Part shown: in pieces, positions 1-6,939 of the stretch | How the letters are laid out: each line of letters begins with the position of its first letter | Numbering within the stretch: position 1 is the stretch's first letter | Source: JACQAI01 sp035507915 | Lineage (GTDB): Bacteria > Pseudomonadota > Alphaproteobacteria > Elsterales > Elsteraceae | Direction of reading: 5' to 3' | Assembly (NCBI GenBank): GCA_035507915.1 | Contig: DATJNS010000482.1 | Span: 1-13,893 of the forward strand | Length of the DNA stretch: 13,893 bases | Made by a program: the position numbers and the translations under genes | Notes under the pieces: model-generated | What the model was told of the DNA's origin: nothing | The model's database searches: none | Seen by the model: the letters and a program-made list of their open reading frames with translations, nothing else

Positions 1-1513
1 GACCAACAACGCGATCAGCGTGTCGGGCCAGCAGCTCACCAACATCAACGGCGATCTCGGCGGCAATCTGCAGGTCCTGACCGGCAACACGACGCAAGCC
101 CTGCAGAACCTCAGCGAGGTCGCCAACCAGGTCACCTCGGCGTTTCAAGGCCTACCGACCTCGATCACTGGGCTGACGGGCACGCTCCAGGTTCCGCCGG
201 CAGCCGCAGGTGGCGCGGATATCGCCATCCCGGGGGTCACCGAGCTGGTTAGCAGCAACGGCGCTCAGTATTCCGCGAGCCTGGCCTATCGCTCGCTGGG
301 CGCCGCCTCCAACGCCTATCAGCTGGTGATCTCCAAGCTCGTGCCGATCGGCAACGCGCCGGCGGTCACCAACAATGGCTACGTCGCGGCTACTGGCACC
401 GGCGGCTACGTCGTCGGCACGGTCACCTTCCCGCCGGGAGCGCTCGCCGCCGGTACCCAGCCGCAGTCGTTCGCCGGCCAGCAGATCCAGCTGGTTCCGA
501 CCGTGGCGAACACTCAGCCCGGCACGATCGGTCCGGTCACCGCCTTCACGACCGGCCTGACCGAAGCCGCCGCGAGCGCGCCCAACAACGTCACCTCCAA
601 CAACACGCTCACGCTGTTCACCCAGACGAACAGTCAGATCCCCAACACCACGATCAAGTTCGGCGGGACGCTCTCTGCGGCCCCCGTCTTCCCCGGCGAC
701 ACCGCCCAGTCGGCAGCCTTCACGATCACGACCGATCTCGGCAACCAGTACACCGCCACGGCCGTGTATCGCCCGACCAGCAACAACACCGGCTGGCAGG
801 TCGTCATCAACAGTTTGGTTCCGATCGGCAGCGCGCCAGCGGTCGGTAACCTGAACTACAATGGGGCAGCCAGCACCGGCGGCATCGTGATCGGCGGGTT
901 CGACCCTTCGACGTCCCCACCGACCTTCCTGTCGACCGACCAGATTGCCGGCATCCCGACCAGTAGCAGCGCGCCGTCGCAGTTCCCCGGCCACATCGAG
1001 CCGATCGAGTTCGATTCCACCAGCACGATCGCCATCGGCGCGGTCGCGGCCCCGGTCGTGTCGGCGGTGACCCAAAACGTGACGGCGCCCTACTACTCGG
1101 GCGACATCGAGGTCAACCCGAACATCAGTCTGCGCGCGTTGCAGGTCGGCGACCAGTTTGCCGGGACCGCAGCCGACACCAACGGGGGCGCGGCGGCGGC
1201 GGCGGCGAGCGCGCTCGTCAACAACCAGTTCACCTTCACGACCGCCGGGATCGCGGGCACCCAGACCCTCGAGGTCGGCGCCGGGCAGTCGACCATCAAT
1301 GTCGGCCAGGACCTCACCAACGCCAACAACCAGATCACCACCCTCAACACCGCGAACACCCAGATCACGCAGGCGATCGCGCCCCAATCGGAAGTCAATC
1401 TCGACACCCAGATGTCGCAGCTGGTGGTCCTGCAGAACCTCTACCAGGCCAACGCCCGGGTGGTGACAACCGCCAACCAGCTGCTCGATACGCTTGTCAA
1501 TCTCGTGCAGTGA
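1..1513 (+). CDS. flgK: Flagellar hook-associated protein 1 (FlgK), 3' part
   Basis: FlgK is the first of the two junction proteins joining the flagellar hook to the filament; it is exported through the flagellar type III apparatus. The frame is open from base 2 to the left edge, so the N-terminus lies outside the window and the GTG at 20 is not the real start. The C-terminus shows the flagellar rod/hook C-terminal helix: NLDTQMSQLVVLQ followed by YQANARVVTTANQLLDTLVN, the usual ending of FlgK. The first ~50 visible residues are helical (D1-like). The middle (nt 170-1024) is a beta-rich region made of two related modules. The visible part has no cysteine and is rich in Asn, Gln, Thr and Ala. 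flgL follows after 20 bp, the classical flgK-flgL order, which favours FlgK over the similarly ending FlgE. Confidence 0.9.
   Translation, partial: TNNAISVSGQQLTNINGDLGGNLQVLTGNTTQALQNLSEVANQVTSAFQGLPTSITGLTGTLQVPPAAAGGADIAIPGVTELVSSNGAQYSASLAYRSLGAASNAYQLVISKLVPIGNAPAVTNNGYVAATGTGGYVVGTVTFPPGALAAGTQPQSFAGQQIQLVPTVANTQPGTIGPVTAFTTGLTEAAASAPNNVTSNNTLTLFTQTNSQIPNTTIKFGGTLSAAPVFPGDTAQSAAFTITTDLGNQYTATAVYRPTSNNTGWQVVINSLVPIGSAPAVGNLNYNGAASTGGIVIGGFDPSTSPPTFLSTDQIAGIPTSSSAPSQFPGHIEPIEFDSTSTIAIGAVAAPVVSAVTQNVTAPYYSGDIEVNPNISLRALQVGDQFAGTAADTNGGAAAAAASALVNNQFTFTTAGIAGTQTLEVGAGQSTINVGQDLTNANNQITTLNTANTQITQAIAPQSEVNLDTQMSQLVVLQNLYQANARVVTTANQLLDTLVNLVQ
170..1024 (+). repeat. Diverged tandem duplication of a beta module inside flgK
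   Basis: Two related protein modules lie at nt 170-559 and 659-1024. Both run TGTL/GGTL, then a G-N/A-Q-Y-[ST]-A segment, a Y-Q-L-V-I / W-Q-V-V-I strand, the near-identical LVPIGNAPAV / LVPIGSAPAV, a TGG-[YI]-V-[VI]-G turn, and a closing I-G-P-V-T / I-E-P-I-E strand. The layout resembles the D2 (FlaE-type) domain of hook protein FlgE. The modules would be the surface-exposed D2/D3 part of FlgK. The duplication is seen directly in the translation; the FlgE-D2 relation is inferred. Confidence 0.7.
1190..1207 (+). repeat. (GCG)6 triplet tract encoding poly-Ala in flgK
   Basis: Six consecutive GCG codons encode an Ala6 run just ahead of the C-terminal helical domain of FlgK. Slippage in units of three would change only the linker length, so this is not a phase-variation switch. 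Confidence 0.8.
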
Positions 1514-1533
1514 CGCGGCACCGGAGTTAGACC

Positions 1534-2601
1534 ATGAGCTTCGTCAATAGCCTCTCCCAGACGCTGTATCTGCAGAACCAGATCAAGAACCAAAACGAGC
1601 AGTTGACGACGCTGCAACAGATCATCTCGAACGGCGGGCAGAAGGCGCAAGACTTCTCGGGCTTCACGCCGGATGTCGCCTCCCTCGATCTCAAGTCGCG
1701 CGGCGCGATCACGCGCAACAGCGCCTACTCGGACACGATCGCGACCCTGTCGACGCGCACTGCGAATATCGAAAACTCCCTGACCTCGACCGACAGCGCG
1801 ATCAACAGCCTGGCCAACACGATCACCCAGCTCAACAACCAGGATCCGACCGGCGTCCAGGTCCAGCAGACCGCGTCCGACACGCTGGACCAGGCGGTCG
1901 CCCAGCTGAATGCCCAGACCAACGGCGTGCCGCTGTTCTCGGGCGTCGCGCTCAACACCGCCAATGCGCCGAGCTATCCGATCGCCTCGGCCAACGCCCT
2001 CACCACGGGGCTGGGCGCGGCGGTCACCGCCGCGGGTCCGTTCGCCACCGTCGCCGCGGCCCAGAACACGGTGACCAACTATTTTGCCACCACCTCCAAC
2101 TGGTTCGTGCCAGGCGCCGCCGGCGTGCCCGCCGCGCCGGCCCAAATCGCCGACGACCAATCGATCCAGGCGAGCGTGACGGCCAATCCGGGCGTGCCGC
2201 CCAACAATCCCTTCGGTGTCGCGATCCGCGACACGCTCGCCAGCACGACGGCGACGGCGACGATCAAGGCGAGCGACTTCGCCGACTACAATGCGGCGAC
2301 CGGGACGTCCGCGACGTATCAGCAATGGCTGGTCGGTCAGATCGGTCAGATCAACAATGCGAGCACCCAGATCAACAGCGCCGTTGCGGTCAACGGCATC
2401 GTGCGAGGCCAGCTGGGCACCGCACAAACCCAGAACGACACCTCGACCAACCTGTTGCAGCAGGGCCTCGACACCGCCGAGAACCAGGACCTCGCGGTGT
2501 CGATCACCAGCCTGAACAACCTGCAGAATCAGCTCCAGGCGAGCTACCAGGTTACCGCCCAGCTCAAGGGCCTCAGCCTGGCGAACTTCCTGCCCGCCTA
2601 A
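1534..2601 (+). CDS. flgL: Flagellar hook-associated protein 3 (FlgL), flagellin family
   Basis: FlgL is the second hook-filament junction protein and a flagellin homologue exported by the flagellar secretion system. The 355-residue protein has a helical N-terminal flagellin-type region (about 1-140, starting MSFVNSLSQTLYLQNQI, with a long coiled stretch TANIENSLTSTDSAINSLANTITQLN). Its middle is variable and rich in Ala, Gly and Pro (about 140-270). The C-terminal helix contains ENQDLAVSITSLNNLQNQLQ and ASYQVTAQLKGLSLANFL, the flagellin/FlgL ending. It has no cysteine. The ATG at 1534 has a GGAG Shine-Dalgarno at 1523-1526, 7 nt upstream. It lies 20 bp after flgK and is probably cotranscribed with it. 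A minor flagellin is the alternative, but position right after flgK and the short D1-only ends favour FlgL. Confidence 0.87.
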   Translation: MSFVNSLSQTLYLQNQIKNQNEQLTTLQQIISNGGQKAQDFSGFTPDVASLDLKSRGAITRNSAYSDTIATLSTRTANIENSLTSTDSAINSLANTITQLNNQDPTGVQVQQTASDTLDQAVAQLNAQTNGVPLFSGVALNTANAPSYPIASANALTTGLGAAVTAAGPFATVAAAQNTVTNYFATTSNWFVPGAAGVPAAPAQIADDQSIQASVTANPGVPPNNPFGVAIRDTLASTTATATIKASDFADYNAATGTSATYQQWLVGQIGQINNASTQINSAVAVNGIVRGQLGTAQTQNDTSTNLLQQGLDTAENQDLAVSITSLNNLQNQLQASYQVTAQLKGLSLANFLPA

Positions 2602-2610
2602 CCCATGATG

Positions 2611-2626
2611 TGTGACGCAGGTCACA
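2611..2626. promoter_or_regulatory. CRP-type operator, TGTGA-N6-TCACA
   Basis: The sequence TGTGACGCAGGTCACA is an exact match to the CRP family palindrome TGTGA-N6-TCACA, and the dyad is in fact 6 bp per arm with a 4-bp centre. It begins 9 bp after the flgL stop, in the 104-bp gap before the DUF1217 gene. If it acts as a class II site (centre at -41.5), transcription would begin near 2660, and TTTATT at 2648-2653 (4 of 6 matches to TATAAT) would be at -10. No T-run follows, so it is not a good intrinsic terminator. The match is seen; the regulator and the promoter are inferred. Confidence 0.55.
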
Positions 2627-2668
2627 GAGAATTCACGACTTTTAAGGTTTATTGGGCTACCTTGTCGG

Positions 2669-2683
2669 CCAGCAAAACGCTGG
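2669..2683 (+). other. Small hairpin in the leader of the DUF1217 gene
   Basis: CCAGC (2669-2673) and GCTGG (2679-2683) can pair around the loop AAAAC, with two possible G-U pairs extending the stem. It sits 22 nt before the ATG, in a region with no clear Shine-Dalgarno. It could influence translation initiation or be chance; support is weak. Confidence 0.25.
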
Positions 2684-2705
2684 TTCTTGCGCAAACGGTG
2701 CAATC

Positions 2706-4130
2706 ATGACCACGTTGACGGGCGGCCAGATCGCCCTCTCCTTGTTCGGCCTGAGCCCCAACTCGACCTTGTCTGGGTCCGCCCCGAGCTTCCCCGGCGG
2801 CTCAATTGCCTACTACAACTATCTCGCCCAGAACGGCACGAAGCTCCTGCAGCAGTCGAACAACAGCCAGCAAGTCGCCAGCGCCGTCTCCTATTTCCAG
2901 AGTCGCGTCGCCCAGATCACACCGCCGAAGGCGACCACCCTGGTGCGGGTGAACGGCAACCTGTCGAACCTCGATACGGCCGGCACCTCGCGCACGTTCA
3001 ACTCGACGGTCTACGACAACGAGGGCGACGCCTTCACCGTCGGGGTCAAGCTCACGAATCTCGGGGTCGTCGGCGGCACCCAGTCGTGGGATGCGTCGAT
3101 CACGTCCGCCACGGCGAACCCGAACAACCCCAACCCGAAGGTCACGGCACGGGTCACGTCGGGCATCCAGACGCTGAACTTCTCGACCTCGACGGGCGAC
3201 CTCGTCTCGGTCAGCCCGGGACCCGGGAGCGCGACCAGCGGCATCTCGCTGGGCGTGATCACGACCTCCGACAATCAGGTGCTGAACCCGGTGTTCAGCT
3301 TCGCGGGCGGCGGCACGACCGGCGGCAACCTGACCGAGAATCAGACCGGCGTCTACATGATCAACTCGGTCCAGTCGAACGGCAACGCGGCGGTTGCCGG
3401 CTCGAACAACATCACCTCGGTCAACCAGATCTTCAGCGATCCGAAGCTGCTCAACTTCATCCTGACCGCGACCGGTCTCGGCGATCAGACGCAGAATATC
3501 GGCCTGGTCAAGGCGGCGCTGCTGTCGAATCCCAACCAGTCCAACTCGGTGGCCAACCAGCTGTCCTCGACCAACAGCAAGTTCCTGGCCGCCGATCAGA
3601 CGCTGGGGCTCTATAACGGGCTCAGCACACTGCAGGATCCCTCGACGATCCAGTCGCTGATCACCGGCTACCAGCAAAACACGTTCGAGACGAACATCGC
3701 CCAGTCCAACCAGTCGGTCGCCAACGCGCGGTATTTCGCCCGCAACGTCACCCAGGCCGTGCAGTCGGCATCGACGACGACCAACGCGATCTACTCGATC
3801 CTGGGCGACAGCGTGATGCGCCAGGTCCTCACGACGGCGCTCGGCTTCCCGCAACAGCTCGCCGTGCTGCCGGTCGGGGCGCAGGCGCAGGAGATCTCTT
3901 CCCGGCTCAACGTCGAGCAGTTCAAGAACCCATCCTTCGTCGCCCAGTTCGTGACGCGCTACCTGACCCAGGTCCAGATCGCGCAGAACCAAGACGACCT
4001 CGGCACGTCGATGGGCGACACGGCCCTGGCGCTGCTGCAGGGCGGATCGTCTTCGACGTCCGGATCGTCCGGACCGACCAGCCTGCTGTCGCCGATCAGC
4101 CTGGTCTCCGCGCAGTCCAACCTGCTCTGA
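2706..4130 (+). CDS. DUF1217 flagellar protein with inserted FlgE-type (FlaE) domain
   Basis: This 474-residue protein belongs to the DUF1217 family found in alphaproteobacterial flagellar clusters; its exact role is not established. DUF1217 signatures are ASAVSYFQSRVAQI (59-71), then SVNQIFSDPKLLNFILTATG (238-257), the YFARNVTQ region (343-350), MRQVLTTALGFP (371-382) and FVAQFVTRYL (411-420). Between the first two pieces lies a beta domain (about 76-232) like FlgE D2. The C-terminus has a Ser/Gly-rich linker (447-456). The protein has no cysteine and is rich in Asn, Gln, Ser and Thr, like exported axial proteins. I chose ATG 2706 because the in-frame TTG at 2652 would add an 18-residue non-conserved extension containing a cysteine; however, no clear Shine-Dalgarno precedes 2706. 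It may be an exported structural or assembly factor of the hook or rod. Confidence 0.82.
   Translation: MTTLTGGQIALSLFGLSPNSTLSGSAPSFPGGSIAYYNYLAQNGTKLLQQSNNSQQVASAVSYFQSRVAQITPPKATTLVRVNGNLSNLDTAGTSRTFNSTVYDNEGDAFTVGVKLTNLGVVGGTQSWDASITSATANPNNPNPKVTARVTSGIQTLNFSTSTGDLVSVSPGPGSATSGISLGVITTSDNQVLNPVFSFAGGGTTGGNLTENQTGVYMINSVQSNGNAAVAGSNNITSVNQIFSDPKLLNFILTATGLGDQTQNIGLVKAALLSNPNQSNSVANQLSSTNSKFLAADQTLGLYNGLSTLQDPSTIQSLITGYQQNTFETNIAQSNQSVANARYFARNVTQAVQSASTTTNAIYSILGDSVMRQVLTTALGFPQQLAVLPVGAQAQEISSRLNVEQFKNPSFVAQFVTRYLTQVQIAQNQDDLGTSMGDTALALLQGGSSSTSGSSGPTSLLSPISLVSAQSNLL
2931..3401 (+). other. FlgE D2/FlaE-like domain inserted into DUF1217
   Basis: Residues about 76-232 of the DUF1217 protein read like the hook-protein D2 domain: TTLVRVNGNL at the start, STVYDNEGDAFTVGVKL (the VYDslGnahtl motif), a QSWDASI strand, GIQTLNFSTSTGDLVS (the tLtFdsnGkL motif) and a closing VQSNGNAAVAG (cf. 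the sQdGyaaG motif). It interrupts the DUF1217 repeat between its YF-helix and the DPKLL helix. The boundaries are approximate. Confidence 0.65.
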
Positions 4131-4148
4131 TGCGCTGATCCCCCTCGC

Positions 4149-4175
4149 CGCCGGACCAGCTATGCCGGTCCGGCG
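4149..4175 (+). terminator. Strong GC hairpin after the DUF1217 gene
   Basis: CGCCGGACC (4149-4157) and GGTCCGGCG (4167-4175) form a perfect 9-bp stem around a 9-nt loop, 18 bp beyond the DUF1217 stop. No T-tract follows, so it is not a canonical intrinsic terminator. It may be a 3'-end stabiliser, a processing site or a Rho-assisted end. It separates the DUF1217 gene from flbT. Confidence 0.45.
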
Positions 4176-4185
4176 TGCGCGCATA

Positions 4186-4241
4186 CCCTGGCGTCAGGGC
4201 TCCGAGGCTGGTATCACGACGCTCGAACCCCCGACCGGGGG
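4186..4241 (+). other. Two further hairpins in the flbT leader
   Basis: CCCTG-GCGT-CAGGG (4186-4199) and CCCCC-GACC-GGGGG (4228-4241) can each form 5-bp stems with 4-nt loops. The second ends 13 nt ahead of the flbT Shine-Dalgarno. Together with the 4149-4175 stem they give the 138-bp DUF1217-flbT gap three consecutive hairpins and no other obvious content. The short stems could be chance in GC-rich DNA. Confidence 0.35.
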
Positions 4242-4254
4242 CAGGATCTCCCAT

Positions 4255-4259
4255 GGAGG
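4255..4259 (+). promoter_or_regulatory. Ribosome binding site of flbT
   Basis: GGAGG lies 9 nt upstream of the ATG at 4269 and fixes the flbT start. It is the best Shine-Dalgarno in the flagellar part of the window. Confidence 0.75.
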
Positions 4260-4268
4260 GCCAGCCAG

Positions 4269-4694
4269 ATGGGGCTGAAGCTCAATTTGCGGGCGAACGA
4301 GCGCCTGGTGATCAACGGCGCCCTCTTGACCGCTCTGAAGCCGACGTCTCTGCTCATCAACAATCAGGTGTCGATGCTGCTCGAGCGCCACATCATGCGG
4401 CCCGAGCATGCGAACACACCCGCGCGGCGCATCTATTTCGCGGTCCAATGCGCCTATATCGCCGACGCCAGCGAGCGGCCGCCCTATCTCGAGCAGGCAA
4501 TGAACTACATCCGCGATTTCGAGGGCGCGACCGAGTCCGGGAAGATACGCGCGCTGCTGGCCGACATGCGGCGGCATCTCGAGCAACGCGCCTACTACGA
4601 CGCGTTGAAGCAGTGTCGCGACCTGATCAGCTACGAGGAGGTCGTCCTCAACCTGCCGCCGCTCGACGCGTTCTCGTCGTCGGCCGCCGGCTAG
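4269..4694 (+). CDS. flbT: Flagellar biosynthesis repressor FlbT
   Basis: FlbT is a small alphaproteobacterial regulator that controls flagellin mRNA stability or translation; in Caulobacter it acts on the flagellin 5' untranslated region. The 141-residue product has the family's usual length and layout: MGLKLNLRANERLVINGALL at the N-terminus, LLINNQVSMLLERHIMRPE at about 28-46, the family signature ANTPARRIYFAVQCAYIA at 48-65, and a C-terminal helix YYDALKQCRDLISYEEVV. flaF, its usual partner, is not in the window, nor is a flagellin gene. The last 47 bp overlap the 3' end of the opposing TPR-GT41 gene, so each transcript's tail is antisense to the other. Confidence 0.95.
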   Translation: MGLKLNLRANERLVINGALLTALKPTSLLINNQVSMLLERHIMRPEHANTPARRIYFAVQCAYIADASERPPYLEQAMNYIRDFEGATESGKIRALLADMRRHLEQRAYYDALKQCRDLISYEEVVLNLPPLDAFSSSAAG

Positions 4695-6867
4695 CGCTCG
4701 GCCGGCGCTGGGTCTCGCACCATGCCCGCCACATGGTGCGGAATCCGCTCTCCAGATCTCGGACGAACCGATCTGGATCGCACAGCGGCGAGGCCGCCAT
4801 GCGCGGCCTCAGGTTGAGACGCATGTCGGCCAGCCGCGGCAGGTCGTTTGCGAGCTCGACCGCGAGGCGCACGTAGTCGTCGAGGTCGCGCGCCGTCGTC
4901 TCGGTCAGCCCGGCGTTCGACAGGTGACTGAACGAGTGGCGGCTTTCGAAGCGGTCGCCCGGATAGGTGATGACCGGCACCCCCATCCAGAGCGCCTCGC
5001 AGGTGGTGAGGCCGCCGGAATAAGGGAACGTGTCGAGCCCGATGTCGGAGGCGTTGTAGCTGTCCATCATGGTCTTGGGGTCGCCGCCACCATCGATCAT
5101 CACCCGCGCGGCGTCGATCCCGTGCTTGGCGAAACCGCCGTGGATGCGCTCGACGTTGAGCCTCGCGTTCATCGACCTGTAGCTTAGCCGCAGCCGCGCG
5201 TCGGGGACCGCCGCAAGGATGCGCGCCCAGACCGCGATCGTGCCGCGGTTGACCTTGGCCGGATTGGGAAACGAGCAGAACGTGACGTAGCCGTTTCGGA
5301 GAGCCGGCAGCGGTCCGACCGCCGGCGCCATGACGAAGGGCTCGTAGCAGATGTAGCCGTTCGGCATGCGATAGACGCGCTCGCTGTGGAACGCTTCGAG
5401 GTGCGGCGGCACGTGGAAACGGTCGGCGATCAGCCAATCCATGGCGCGCAATCCCGTCGTCCCGACATAACCGGCCCACGTCGCCTGAACCGGCGCCGGC
5501 TTGTGCGCGAAGGTCACCAGCCGATTGGCGGCGGTGTGCCCCGACAGATCGATCAGAACATCGATGCCGTCGTCGCGGATACGCTCGGTCAGCACCGTCT
5601 CGGTCATGTCGGCGATCCGGCGGAAGTGATCGGCGTGCCGCTTGATCCGCTCCCCGACATAGTCCTCGCCCGCGCGGGCCGAGTAGCAGAACGACTCGAA
5701 GCGGCTCTTGTCGTGCCGCGTGATGACCGACGACACGAAGAAGCCGACCGGGTGCACGGCGAAATCACCCGATACGTAGCCCACCTTGAGCGGGCGATCG
5801 GGATCCGGCGGATTGGTGTGACGCGGCGGTTTCATCCGCTTCTTGCCATGGACATAGAAGTCGTAGCGTCGATGCCGGCGCAGCAAGGCCTGCGGCGTCG
5901 CGCCCTCCAGATAGTGCGTGGCGAACAGGAGATTGCTGAAGATCCCCGGATTGCCGTGCTCGTCGACCACCTTCTGGAAGCGCTTGATCGCAACCTCGAT
6001 CCGACCCAGGGTCAACAGGACCAAGCCGAGGTTGTTCAGCGCCGGCGAGAAGGTCGGATCGACTTCTAGCGCGCGCTCCTGGCAGTGGATGCACTCCTCG
6101 AGCCGGCCCATGCCATGATAGACGATGCCCTTGCCCGCCCACGGCACGGCCTGCTCGGGGTCGAGCGCGAGCGACGCGTCGTAGGCCGCGATCGCCTCGT
6201 CGTTGAGGCCGAGCGCCTTCAGCACGCTGCCGAGGTCGACCAGGGCGAGCTTGTTGTCGGGCTCGAGCTCGAGCGCCCGTTCGAGCGACCGTCGCGCCCC
6301 TTCGTAATCGCGGTCGGCGTTCTGGGCGTAGGCGAGGCTGCGCCAGACCCCGACATTGTCGGGGTCGATCTCCAGGATGGCATAGCATTGGGCCGCCGCC
6401 GCACCGTAACGGCGCGTCGCGATGCAGCACACCGAGATCGCGATGCGCGTGTCGATGTCGTTCGGGTCGAGCTCGAGCGCCCGCTCGAGATATTTCATCG
6501 CCTCGTCGTATTGCTGCTTGTGCTGCTTCAGCCAGCCGACCTTGCGCGCGGCCGCGAGATTGGTCGGGTCGAGGTCGACCGCGCGCTCCAGCGCGGCGAT
6601 CGCGTCGTCCAGACGCTTTGCCGCCTCGAACCCGAGCGCCAGGTGATAAGCGGCCTGGCTGTTGTCGGGATCGCCGCGGGCGGCGCGTTCGAGCAGCTCG
6701 ATGCCGACATCGACGTTCTGGTCCTCGACCTCGACCATGCCGAGCAGCTGCATGGCCTCGAAGTGGTCCGGATCGCGCGCCAGGATCTGGCCGTAGAGCG
6801 TGCGGGCATCGTCGAGCAGTCCGGCCTTGTGCCGGCTCTGCGCCATGATGAGCAGCGGATCGATCAT
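4648..6867 (-). CDS. TPR-GT41 glycosyltransferase (SPINDLY/OGT-like, FlmG-like layout)
   Basis: This probable cytoplasmic protein O-glycosyltransferase has 739 residues. The first ~310 are about nine consecutive TPRs (units ending in patterns such as LERALELDPND). The rest is a GT41 GT-B catalytic region: GYVSGDFAVHPVGFF with the catalytic-site-type His at 372, IDVLIDLSGHTAANRL, APVQATWAGYVGTTG, the nucleotide-sugar Lys at 538 (NPAKVNRG), and DIGLDTFPYSGGLTTCEALW with Asp 612. The core ends FRTMWRAWCETQ; a ~20-residue Arg-rich tail follows, most of it encoded opposite the end of flbT. Start ATG 6867 has no clear Shine-Dalgarno; ATG 6846 (residue 8) is possible. Caulobacter FlmG, a TPR-glycosyltransferase acting on flagellin, is the precedent; that this enzyme acts on flagellin is inference from position. 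Confidence 0.9.
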   Translation of the reverse strand: MIDPLLIMAQSRHKAGLLDDARTLYGQILARDPDHFEAMQLLGMVEVEDQNVDVGIELLERAARGDPDNSQAAYHLALGFEAAKRLDDAIAALERAVDLDPTNLAAARKVGWLKQHKQQYDEAMKYLERALELDPNDIDTRIAISVCCIATRRYGAAAAQCYAILEIDPDNVGVWRSLAYAQNADRDYEGARRSLERALELEPDNKLALVDLGSVLKALGLNDEAIAAYDASLALDPEQAVPWAGKGIVYHGMGRLEECIHCQERALEVDPTFSPALNNLGLVLLTLGRIEVAIKRFQKVVDEHGNPGIFSNLLFATHYLEGATPQALLRRHRRYDFYVHGKKRMKPPRHTNPPDPDRPLKVGYVSGDFAVHPVGFFVSSVITRHDKSRFESFCYSARAGEDYVGERIKRHADHFRRIADMTETVLTERIRDDGIDVLIDLSGHTAANRLVTFAHKPAPVQATWAGYVGTTGLRAMDWLIADRFHVPPHLEAFHSERVYRMPNGYICYEPFVMAPAVGPLPALRNGYVTFCSFPNPAKVNRGTIAVWARILAAVPDARLRLSYRSMNARLNVERIHGGFAKHGIDAARVMIDGGGDPKTMMDSYNASDIGLDTFPYSGGLTTCEALWMGVPVITYPGDRFESRHSFSHLSNAGLTETTARDLDDYVRLAVELANDLPRLADMRLNLRPRMAASPLCDPDRFVRDLESGFRTMWRAWCETQRRPSASRRPTTRTRRAAAG

Positions 6868-6921
6868 AATCGAGGACAGCGTCCGGGGTCTGAAGGCGGG
6901 GTGCTAGAGATGGGCAAATAT

Positions 6922-6939
6922 GGTAACGATTTCGTTACC
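6922..6939. promoter_or_regulatory. 18-bp palindrome in a divergent promoter region
   Basis: GGTAACGA (6922-6929) and TCGTTACC (6932-6939) are perfect inverted arms around a TT centre. Just outside, GCAAA (6914-6918) and TTTGC (6942-6946) are also complementary, with the arms offset by one base. The site is AT-rich in a GC-rich genome and sits in the 120-bp gap between the divergent TPR-GT41 gene and the methyltransferase operon. It resembles an operator for a dimeric repressor (LacI or TetR type); no regulator gene is adjacent. I could not place convincing -35/-10 boxes. A bidirectional terminator is unlikely between two divergent starts. Confidence 0.5.

Noticed and set aside
152..1387. Long antisense ORFs, e.g. 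152-1387 (-), 2802-4184 (-), 6085-6978 (+), 10022-11854 (+)
   Set aside because: Low-complexity Arg/Ala/Gly-rich translations typical of the opposite or shifted frame of GC-rich genes; each overlaps a gene with clear family motifs.
2643..2650. TAAGGTTT resembling the sigma-28 (FliA) -35 box
   Set aside because: No GCCGATAA-like -10 at the required spacing; the nearest partial match is 17 nt away.
2652..2705. In-frame TTG start for the DUF1217 protein, 18 codons before the ATG
   Set aside because: It adds a non-conserved stretch containing a cysteine to an otherwise cysteine-free exported protein and lies across the likely promoter and leader; ATG 2706 fits better.
2601..2705. Sigma-54 promoter (GG-N10-GC) in the gaps before the DUF1217 gene and in 6868-6987
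   Set aside because: Scanned both gaps by eye; no GG-N10-GC pair with the surrounding consensus was found.
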